From positions 19,887,501-19,951,500 of the forward strand of contig NC_083390.1 in assembly GCF_031755915.1 (NCBI RefSeq): a DNA stretch of 64,000 nucleotides, read 5' to 3'. Within the stretch, counting starts at the first letter, position 1, and each line of letters begins with the position of its first letter. The translations under genes were made by a program, and so were the position numbers. The DNA comes from Ziziphus jujuba (lineage: Eukaryota > Streptophyta > Magnoliopsida > Rosales > Rhamnaceae). The notes beneath the pieces were generated by a model. It was not told the DNA's origin, searched no databases, and was given only the letters and a program-made list of their open reading frames with translations. Of the stretch, positions 54,033 to 64,000 are shown in pieces.

Positions 54033-55776
54033 CCAATAGGTTCCGTGTGGATTAAATTTGAGGGGAAAATGTGGTCATCCCTTTAAATTAAAGCCGTAAA
54101 ATTTTTACCAACCATCAATACACATAAATTCAGTTTCCACATGAAACTCAATTCAAATTTGAAAAGAAAATCTTTGAAAAAAACAAATGAAACGAAGATT
54201 TTAACTTTCTTCCTATTTATCTTTTGATTAAGATTACAAGAGCTTATTTAACAAATATACACATATAATTATTTAATTGATTAACATATTAATATAATTT
54301 AAATATAGATAAATCAATTTTTAAAAAAATATGTGTAACTAAATATAAACCATTCAAATAATGATATTTGTTCACTTGTTAAATAATTTAAAAGATTAGA
54401 TGGTGCTTTTAGTATTATTCTTATTATTTTATCAAGACTAAATTTGTCAAAAGTATCAAAATGTTTGTTATATTGAATTAAGTTAGATGAAATTAGACTA
54501 TTTTAAATTTAGTTGAATTAAGTTGGATGAAATTGAAAGTTAATTGGATTGGATCTAAAATAGGCCAATTTAATTTTTTTCAACGGACAATAATTTACCA
54601 AAAAGCGAATGTACAATAATCTAGCTTGTAAAATTTAAAGTTCTTTATGCAATGCAAAAATAATTCTATATAGTTTCATAAATATTTAAATTATTAAAAT
54701 ATTCATATTAAATTTACCAAAAAACCCTTTTTTTAGTTTTTAAATTTCAATACTGAATTATAATTTTTATAGAAACAAAATTAAATTATAGTTATATTAT
54801 TATTATTTCTATTTAAAAGAAAACTTATTGGAATGCCAACCGCCTATCGAATACATCCAGTGCGACATCGTGGATGCCAACAGCATCCACAAGAGTACTT
54901 CTGCTTTAATTTTTCTCCTTTTCTTTTTTTTTTTTTTTATATATATATATAATTTCTACCATTAACGAACACAAATCACCCCAGCCTTTGAAACTTTTTT
55001 TTTTTTTTCCGGTTAAATAATTTTGGATCCCATTTGGTTCTTCCAATTATGATCATGAAATTAGTGAAGTTTAAGAACTAGGAGGATGAAGAAGAAAAGG
55101 CCAAAAAGAAACTAAAGAGACAAAGAATAAAAAAAAAAGCTTCAACCTTGGAAATAATTCATACACATCACAAAGGAGGTTAAGCAAACATTCATCGGCT
55201 CTCTTAAGGGTATTCATCGGTTCGGAACCAATTTAATTTTTGACTAACCAATCAAATCTAATTAGCTAATTAGTAGTTGGACCATTTTTTAAATCCAAAT
55301 CAAACTGATCTATATATGAAATTCGATTCAAACCAATTTAATTAGTAATCGGTTTGGATGATTAATTTTGAACTTCATTCTTTTTTCTTTTTTTTTTGGA
55401 CTTTTTCAAATAACTTTTGAAATTTTTGAATTTTAAATTTTGAACAGCAACTTTTGGTTTTTGGACTTTTTCATTAAATAAAATTTGTATTTTACTAGAA
55501 TATATAAATTGTATAAAAGAAAAAAAAAACTAATATATAATTTTTTTTTATAAAAAAAAAAAAACATAAGTTAAAGCTTAAAAATAAGTTAAAACTTTGC
55601 ATAGTATGTTATAATCATATAACCAACCAATAAAATCACAAATAATAATATAAAATTTAAGTATATTAGTTGGTTTAGTTTTGATTAATTTCATTGGATT
55701 TTCACCTTGAAAACCAAATTAAACTGAACCAATAGTTGGGTTTTAATCTTCAAAACCAATCTATAATGTTGTAAAT
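52907..55776. other. Promoter side of the kinase-CYTH gene and AT-rich intergenic DNA
   Basis: The first few hundred bases are the kinase-CYTH promoter and leader; no TATA box was chosen. After about 53250 the sequence is T- and A-rich with no gene. It includes a TA microsatellite (54002-54030), a small hairpin (54870-54890), and at about 55195-55760 diverged GGTTCGGAACC and AAACTGAACC-like sequence that may be a decayed hAT-type repeat. Confidence 0.5.
54002..54030. repeat. TA microsatellite
   Basis: About 29 bases of uninterrupted AT/TA repeat in the intergenic DNA. Confidence 0.9.
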
Positions 55777-58700
55777 AGGTTCTAATAGCTCATGATTGGC
55801 TTAAATTTGGTTCGATTTTAATTCACTTGAACTCAACTTATAAAAAAAACAAGTCGAGTTTAAATAAGAAAATGAAGTTTATGAACCGATCTTGAGTAGC
55901 AAATTAAACCCCTAAGTAGCTCAAATTTATCATTTATATTTTTATAAAAAAATATATTATAATTTTATAAATTAAAATATATTTAGTATTTATAATGCAA
56001 GAATAATATTTTTATATTTTAAACTTATAAATTTTATAAAATTAAAGTAACTTTATAATAAAATATTAAAATAAATGGAATTTACTTATTATCAATGCTA
56101 AATTTTTTATTTTAAGAAAACAAATAGAATAAATGGAATTTACTTATTATCAATGCTAAAATTTTTATTTTAAGGAAAAAAAAAGAATAAATTGAGCTTG
56201 AACACTTTTAAAATCATGTAAGTCGAGCTTGAAATTGCCATATTCGACTTGACTCGACTCATTTACAATTCAATTACATTAAAAAAAAAATCTCAAATAA
56301 ATTGAATTTAATTGATCAGTTTTGTCGGTTGATCAATTTTTTTGCACATTTCTAGGATCTCCACAAATGAAAAGATATATACTTTTTTTACATTCCAATT
56401 TAAAGAGATGATTTTATAAAATGGAAATAGTTTTGATTCTTTGTAATTGGCTTCATCTTGGTCTTCTTCATCGCACTTGGGAGAAAATGGTGCCCTTAAC
56501 ATTTTGAGATAGGATTATTTAGGTTTGTTTAACAATTGAAAATAAAAGAAAACAATAATTAAATTTTTGAAAAATATAGCTGAAAAATAGTAGTTTAGAA
56601 GATTAAAAAATTGGGAATTGTGTAGAGTACTTTTAGTATTGCATCTAAAATTTCTCTTACATTAATAAAGATTGAATTAATTTGTCTTGCACATTCTTTC
56701 AATATTAATCATATAGCAAAAAATGGCATGGTCCTGAGATTTGATGGTCCTAAAAACAAAAATGTGTGACTCTATTTTTGTGTTTAGGACCACCAAATAT
56801 CATAATCACACGATTTTGCTTTAGTCTTACACATATGATTGAGACACAATGAGACTAATTAATATGAACCTAAAATCACTTGGATGACAATGCTAATTAG
56901 GATCACCAAAATACATCGAAATTCTAAATTACCAAAATGCCACCATGTCTTAAAATGTTTGAATAGCAACAAAATTCCAAATCGTCTAATAGCAATAGGA
57001 CCCTAGATTGCTAAATAATAAAGAGATTATTGATTATTAATTAACATAGGGATCCCGGATATCTTAAACAATATTAGAATCCAAAATCACTCAAAAAGCA
57101 TTGACATCAAAAAACCAAAAAACTCAAAGGACATCGAGATTAGACTGCACCAAAATCCTAGATCACTTGAATTGGATTTGAAACTGCTTTAGATTAATCT
57201 GCAATGCCCTTTCAATTCAATTAATTCTAGGTTCAGACTCATTTCAAATAGAGTCAAATAGACTTGACCAGCTTGTAAACGACTGGAACTCAACTTGATT
57301 CTAATTCAATCAAACTCAACTCGCAACGAAAACTATTCGAACTTAAGCAAGAAATAAAACTTGTGAGTTGATTTTAAGTAATAAATTTAAGCTTATTAGT
57401 AACTTATATTTATTATTTATGTAAAAATTATATCATGAACTAAAGTACATTGAGTATTTATAATTCATAAACAATAATTTTTTATATTTAAAATTTATAT
57501 GAACTTTTTAAAATTAAATTAATTTTATAATAAAATTAATAGAATAATTAAAATTTATTAATTATTAATGCTAAATTAATAGAATAGTTAAAATTTATGA
57601 ACTTTTCATGAACGAGATGAACTGAATTCAAGAAAGTAACTTCAAAATTTTATTAACTTAAGCCAAACTTATGCACTCCTAAATTTATGCAAATCAAGTT
57701 TAAAATGCCAATACTCAACTTAATTCGGCTGATTTACACCTCTACTTTTTTGTTTTTTGGTAATTACACCTCTACTTTTGACTGGTTGGAATCCTATGAT
57801 ATTTGGTTAATCCTTTAGAATATTATATTATTATTTTAATTTGTTTAAAAATGTAATATAAATATTCAATATTTTTAAATTTTATATTTAAATATTAGAT
57901 GTAATCTAATTCAATTATTTTAAATTAATCTCATCCACAAGAAACATAGAATTAAATTATGCTAAATCATTCCATTCCAATCAATCATTGCGAATTCAGT
58001 ACTATCCTATGCTATCCTAACTTATTCCGATCCAATTCTACCAAACAAACAACTTCTTAAGTTACTAAAGAATAGGAACAAAATAAAATGAAAATAAAAA
58101 AAGAATCCCTTAAGTTATACTTCGTAAACAGCTAGCAAGAATCTGATACTCAATTTCAACTTAAAAAAAAAAAAATTAAAATAATAAAAATAAAAATAAA
58201 AATCAACTTTTAAAAGAGTTATTCTATCTATTCCACGCCGTGTATGTTATCCAACTGAAGTTAACTACTTAACCCCAAAAAAAATTTTTTTTAAAAAAAA
58301 AAAAAAAAACTTTAAGTTGAATCTATTTCTTTCACTGCTTCTGCAAAGCCCCACCTTTGCTTTATATTTTTCTTTTTCTTTTCTTTTCTTTTCTTTTATT
58401 TTTCTTTTTCTTTTCTTTTTATTTTTCCTTTTCCTTTCTTTTTATTTTACCTTTTCTAGTAAATACCTTTTGATTTAGATTGAAATAAGGTGGTCTAATA
58501 AACAATTTTTTGTGTTTTTTTTGTAATATTTATTTGGAAAACATTGCAGTTAGGCCGAAACAAATTCCTACTTTAAACGTTAGTGAAGATGATGTGCGGA
58601 TCCAATGGAAGAAACAATAAATAAATAAATAGAAACCAATTACCGACTATTGTATATTTGGTTGCTTATGAATAGGAATACTCTTAAAAAATATATAAAA

Positions 58701-58895
58701 TAAATTATATATAAAAAGGAAAGTTTGATAGCATAAGGATCTCACAGGCAATTCAAAAGATTTATAAACATGTCATGTCAGTTGTTATATGAGAAGAAAA
58801 ATTTTAATCAACCTTAAAAATGTTATCTAACAAAAAAAAAAATGTTTAATTAACCACTAATAATAATTCACAAGTTTTAATCTTTCAAGAACTAA
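55777..58895. repeat. Copy A of a ~3.1-kb direct duplication
   Basis: Begins AGGTTCTAATAGCTCATG and ends TTTCAAGAACTA. The same order of sequence recurs in copy B. Shared landmarks are TTCTAGGATCTCCACAAAT (56352 and 59615), AGCAATAGGACCCTAGATTG (56989 and 60221) and AGGCCGAAACAAATTCCTAC (58551 and 63520). It is non-coding. An internal ~56-bp tandem repeat with GGAATTTACTTATTATCAAT lies at about 56070-56175. Within the unit, the parts near 55830-56290 and 57310-57735 also resemble each other, so it is itself built of older repeats. Confidence 0.88.
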
Positions 58896-60916
58896 GTTGG
58901 ATGAAATTATATATAAAATGCCAATCAACCAATAAAGAGGTTCTATTAGCTCATGATTGGCTTAAATTTGGCTCGATCTTAACTCACTTTTACTCGACTT
59001 ATAAAGAAAACAAATCGAGCTTAAATTAAAAATGAAGCTTATAAACTGATCTTGAATAGTAAATTAAAACCTTAAGTAATTCAAATTTATCATTTATATT
59101 TTTATAAAAATATATATTATGAATTAAAATATATTTAGTATTTATAATGCAAAAATAATATATTTATATTTAAAATTTATAAACTTTCTAAAATTAAAGT
59201 AACTTTATAATAATGTATTAAAATAAATAGAATTTATTAATTATCAATGCTAGAATTTTTATTTTAAGAAAACAAATAGAATAAATGGAATTTATTAATT
59301 CTTAATGTTAAAAATGTTATTTTAAAAAAACAAATATTCAATTTTTTAAATTTTTATAATATAACAAACCAAACCGAGTTAATATTTAATTTTTTATGAG
59401 TGAGCCGAGTGAGCATAAGCAAGTAATTTCAAAATTTTGTGAGTTTGAATTGAGCTTGAACACTCTTAAGCTAATGTGAGTCGAGCTTGGAATTGCCAAT
59501 ATTTCACTTGACTGGACTTATTTTACACCCCTACTATATAATGCAATTACACTAAGAAAAAAAACTCAAATAAATTAGGATTGATTCATCGGTTGCTCAA
59601 TTTTTTTGCACACTTCTAGGATCTCCACAAATTAAAAGATATGTACTTATCTTACATTCCAAATTAAAAGAGATGATTTTGTAAAATGGAAATAGTTTTG
59701 ATTCTTTGCAATCGGCTTCATCTTGGTCTTCTTCGTCACACTTGGGAGAAAATGGTGCCCTTGACGTTTTGAGATAGGGTTATTTAGGTTTGTTTAATGA
59801 TTGAAAATAAAAGAAAACAATAATTAAATTTTTGAAAAATAGTAGTTTAGAAAATTAAAAAATTGGGAATTGTGTAGAGTACTTTTAGTATTGGATCTAA
59901 AATTTCTCTTCCATTAATAAAGATTGAATTAATTTATCTTGCACATTCTTTCAATGTTAGTCTTATAGCAAAAAATCGCATAGTTTTGAGATTTGATAGT
60001 CTCTAAAAACAAAAATGTGACTTTAGTTTTGTGTTTAGGATCACCAAATTTCATAATCATGTGATTTTTTCTTTAGTCTTACACATATGATTGGGTTTAG
60101 ACACAATGAGACTAATTAATATGAAATTGGGATCACCAAAATACATCGGAATTTTAAATCACCAAAATGCCACCATACGTTAAAATGTTTGAATAGCAAC
60201 AAAATCCCAAATCGTCTAATAGCAATAGGACCCTAGATTGCTAAATAATAAAGAGATTATTGATTATTAATTGACGTAGGGATCCGGGATAACTTAAGCA
60301 ACATTAGGATACAAAATCACTCAAAAAGCATTGACATCAAAAAACCAAAAAACTCGAAGGACATCGAGATTAGATTGCACCAAAATCCAAGATCACTTGA
60401 ATTGGATTTGAAACTGTTTTAGATTAGTCTGCAATGCCCTTTCAATTCAATTAATTCTAGGTTCAAACTCATTTCTAATAGAGTTGCAAATAGGCTAGAA
60501 CAGGTTGTAAACGACTCAAATTCAACTTGATTCTAATTCATTCAAACTCAACTCACAAAGAAAATGATTCGAGGTTAAGCAAAAAATGAAACTTGCTAGT
60601 CGATTTTAAGTAATAAATTTAGCTTATTAGTAGTTTAAATTTATTATTTATGTAAAAATTATATTATGAACTTAATTACATTTAGTATTTATAATTCATA
60701 AATAACACTTTTTTATGTTTAAAATTTATGAACTTTTTATGAATTAGATGAGCCGAATTTGAGAAAGTAATTTCAAAATTTTATTAACTTAAGCCAAACT
60801 TGTGCACTCCTAAAATTAAAATTATGCGAATCAAGCTTAAAAATACCAATACTCAACTTAATTCGGCTAATTTACACCTATACTTTTGAATGGTTGGAAT
60901 CCTATCATATTTCGTT

Positions 60917-62862
60917 GAACATGGATCCTCTGTCCCCATTTGGTGTCCCCTTTTCTGTCATTTCAATTAAAACTGAACATGTGTCATCTAAAATGTAAAA
61001 AGAAATAGAAGTTTTAGGATGCAGATCTTCTGTCCCTGTTCCGTGTCCGTTTTCCTGTCTCCTTAATGAGAGATTGCCACCTCATTTAAATTTTTTTTCG
61101 AGAATAGTATTCCTTCAACGTCGTTTTCTCCGTTTTCTCTTCTATTCAACCTCTGCATTATTTTTTTATCAACCCACAATAAATTACTTCTAACTCTAGT
61201 TTTTTGATTTCTCACAATTGAATCTGCAAGTTACTTTTTAATTATATTTGCAAACCGTTTATGTTCTTTCTGTATTGCACACCCATGGTTTTTTTTTTTT
61301 TTCTAATCACATAGTTTACACTCATGGGCCATGGTTAAAAACTAGATCAATTATATAATTTTAGGACATTTAGTGGCATGACCCTCTCAGTTACTGCATC
61401 AATGGTCTGTATGGTGGATGTTTTTCTTCCCCTTTATTTCTCTATTTCCATTTCTTTTGTGGTTTTTCAAATATGACTGCTCACTGATTGGGAGCCATTC
61501 ATGGGATCGGCATGTGAAGATTGTAAGCAGATTTAAAATTGTTAAAACCAACAAAATTTGTTTATAGATAATTTAACTGATGAAGTAAAACATCAGAGAG
61601 AAGAGGAAACCAAAGGGCATACGGCATAATAGAAGAGAAACCAACGGCAATAAAACTTCACAATCTTCACATGTCGATCCCATGAATGGCTCCCAACCAG
61701 TGAGCAGTCATATTTGAAAAACCACAAAAGAAATGGAAATAGAGAAATAAAGGGGAAGAAAAACATCCACCATACAGACCATTGATGCAGTAACTGAGAG
61801 GGTCATGCCACTAAATGTCCTAAAATTATATAATTGATCTAGTTTTTAACCATGGCCCATGAGTGTAAATTGTGTGACTAGAAAAAAAAAACCATGGGTA
61901 TACCTGGCAATTCGTGTTCGTGGGTCGTGTTCGTGTCAACCTGTTTAATAATCGTGTCAAAAATGCCTAACCCAAACACAATCTATTTATTAATCGTGTT
62001 AGGTACCTAAAATACTAACCCGACCTGTTTATAAACAGGTCAACACGACACAATCCGTTTAACACAATTATTTTAACGGGTCGTGTTGACCTATCAACCC
62101 GTTAACCTGAAATTGACATATTAATCCGAAAGCTAATCTATTAACCCGTTAACCCGAAAATTAACCTATTAACCCGAATTTTTTTTTTAATTTTTTAATT
62201 TTTATTTTTATGTTTTTGTTTTATTAAATATGTATTTTTTGTTTTTAAAAAATTAGTAATAGAAAATTATTTTTATAAAATTTTTAATTTATAATATTTT
62301 TTAGTTATTAAATATTATATTAGTGATAAAATATTAATTTAAAATTAAATTTAAATGGGTTGTAATAGGTGTATAATCGTGTCGGGTTGAAACTGACACG
62401 TTTAATAAATGGGTTGTAACGGGTCAATTTCGAGTTAAACAGGTCAACCCAAAAATGACACGATTAATAATCGTGTTAAACAGGTTGACCCGATTATGAT
62501 TCGAACCTATTTATAATAAACTCAAACCTATTTATTCCGTATCGTTTTCAAGTCGTGTTGCCGTGTCATGACCCAAATTGCCAGGTCTAACCATGGGTGT
62601 GCAATACAGAAAGAACATAAATGATTTGCAAATATAATTAAAAAGTAATTTACAGATTCAATTGTGAGAAATCAAAAAACTAGAAGTTAGAAGTAATTTA
62701 TTGTGGGTTGATAAAAAAATAATGCAGAGGTTGAACAGAAGAGAAAACGGAGAAGACGACGGTGAAGGAATACTATTCTCGAAAAAAATTTAAATGAGGT
62801 GGCAATCTCTCATTAAGGAGACAGGAAAACAGACACGGAACAAAGACAAAAAATCTGCATCC
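60917..62862. mobile_element. Foldback (Mutator-like) non-autonomous element
   Basis: A 1946-bp insertion in copy B, built as a giant inverted repeat. The left arm is 61017-61524 and the right arm 61660-62862 (after removing the nested hAT element, about 504 bases), with a 135-base loop. The arms begin GGATGCAGAT and end ATCTGCATCC. The flanks TATTTCGTT (60908-60916) and TATTTAGTT (62863-62871) form a 9-base target duplication with one mismatch, as in MULEs. The left end has an extra, diverged copy of the terminus (60921-61016). No protein is encoded. The superfamily is inferred from the duplication length and long TIRs. Confidence 0.75.
61899..62589. mobile_element. hAT-like non-autonomous element nested in the foldback element
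   Basis: A 691-bp element with terminal repeats TATACCTGGCAATT at the left and AATTGCCAGGTCTA at the right (one mismatch), flanked by a perfect 8-base target duplication ACCATGGG (61891-61898 and 62590-62597). Eight-base duplications are typical of hAT transposons. The inside is rich in repeats of CGTGTCAACCTGTTTAATAA-type sequence in both orientations. It has no coding capacity. The empty site is preserved in the opposite arm of the host element near 61282, where CCCATGGT occurs once. Confidence 0.85.
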
Positions 62863-64000
62863 TATTTAGTTAATCCTTTAGAATATTATATTGTTAATTT
62901 AATTTGTTAAAAATGTAATATGAATATTCAATATTTTAAAATTTTATATTTAAATATTAGATATATTAGATTAATCTAATTCAATTATTTTAAATTAATC
63001 TTATCCACTACAAACATAGAATTAAATTTTGCTAAAACATTCCATTCCAATCCAATCCTTGCGAATTCAGTACTATCCTATGCTATCCTAACTTATTCCG
63101 ATTCAATTCTACCAAACCAACAACTTCTTAAGTTACAAAAGAGGAACAAAATAAAATGAAAATAAAAAAAGAATCCCTTAAGTTGTACTTCACAAACAAC
63201 TAGCAAGAATCTGATACTCAATTTTAACTTTTCAAAAAAAAAAAAAAAAAATCAACTTTTAAAAGAGTTATCCATCTGAAGTTAAATATTTAACCCAAAA
63301 AAAAAAAAAAAAAACTTTAAGTTGAATCTATTTCTTTCACTGCTTCTGCAAAGGCCCACCTTTGCTTTATATTTTTCTTTTTCTTTTCTTTTTATTTTTC
63401 CTTTTCTTTTCTTTTTATTTTACCTTTTCTACCTTTTGATTTAGATTGAAATAAGGTGGTCTAATAAACAATTTTTTGTGTTTTTTTTTTGTAATATTTA
63501 TTTGGAAAACATTGCAGTTAGGCCGAAACAAATTCCTACTTTAAACGTTAGTGAAGATGATGTGTGGATCCAATGGAAGAAACAATAAATAAATAAATAG
63601 AAACCAATTACCGACTATTGTATATTTGGTTGCTTATGAATAGGAATACTCTTAAAAAATATATAAAATAAATTATATATAAAAAGGAAAGTTTGATAGC
63701 ATAAGGACCTCAAAAGCAATTCAAAAGATTTATAAACATGTCATGTCAGTTGTTATATGAGAAGAAAAATTTTAATCAACCTTAAAAATGTTATCTAACA
63801 ACAAATTTTTTTTTTTAAAATGTTTAATTAACCACTAATAATAATTCACAAGTTTTAATCTTTCAAGAACTAAAATAAATGAATTAAATATATAAAAAAA
63901 ATATATTATTTGATCTATTCATTAGATCTAATCTAGTGATATAACCGAACTAATAAAAAGGACATTGGATTTTTTTTACTTATATTTATCATTGAAAATG

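Larger units (their letters stand above)
58938..63873. repeat. Copy B of the ~3.1-kb duplication, split by a transposon
   Basis: Same orientation as copy A and directly next to it. The left part (58938-60916) matches copy A from its start to GGTTGGAATCCTAT. The right part (62863-63873) resumes at GTTAATCCTTTAGAATATTA, exactly where copy A continues at about 57800. The intervening 60917-62862 is absent from copy A. Copy B also lacks some short blocks present in copy A. Confidence 0.88.

Noticed and set aside
55195..55760. Diverged GGTTCGG/AACCGA-like repeat as a complete hAT element
   Set aside because: No convincing pair of terminal repeats or 8-base duplication; mentioned only as possible decayed sequence.

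Overview
The window is nuclear DNA of a flowering plant, most likely a eudicot. The genes have many short GT-AG exons and AT-rich introns full of poly-A/T runs. The protein families are plant-specific, and the spaces between genes are AT-rich and contain plant-type transposons. Species could not be determined by reading. There are six complete protein-coding genes and one tRNA gene. All exon joins below were worked out by hand from splice sites, reading phase and family conservation; every gene gives an unbroken reading frame from ATG to stop.

Layout: (1) 25-3445, minus: phytanoyl-CoA dioxygenase-type protein (PAHX-like), 9 exons, 283 aa. (2) 5136-12904, minus: O-fucosyltransferase-family Golgi protein (ESMERALDA1-like), 10 exons, 560 aa. 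(3) 12905-21314: 8.4 kb of AT-rich DNA without genes, holding a SINE-like element and several microsatellites. (4) 21315-21869, minus: mitochondrial 10 kDa chaperonin (CPN10), 3 exons, 98 aa, with telo-box and site II motifs upstream. (5) 26079-26160, plus: tRNA-Ser(AGA), followed by three diverged copies of a roughly 100-bp repeat. (6) 28643-34133, plus: group 3 sulfate transporter (SULTR3;3-like), 12 exons, 693 aa. (7) 35270-38728, plus: SEC12-like WD40 protein of the ER membrane, 10 exons, 405 aa. (8) 39714-52906, minus: a 26-exon, 963-aa protein with two P-loop kinase + CYTH modules and a C-terminal membrane anchor; a Tourist-like MITE lies in one intron. (9) 52907-64000: gene-free, dominated by a direct duplication of about 3.1 kb. 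The second copy is interrupted by a 1.9-kb foldback (Mutator-like) element, which itself carries a 0.69-kb hAT-like element.

The genes are independent housekeeping, transport and cell-wall genes, not an operon or a pathway cluster. From memory, the genes PAHX, ESMD1, SEC12-like (STL2P) and kinase-CYTH are neighbours in Arabidopsis (At2g01490 to At2g01460), and an O-fucosyltransferase sits next to CPN10 at At1g14970/At1g14980. The window therefore looks like a fuller version of an ancestral block that was later split between duplicated Arabidopsis segments. The most unusual items are the double kinase-CYTH protein and the nested transposon series at the right end, in which target-site duplications give the order of events.
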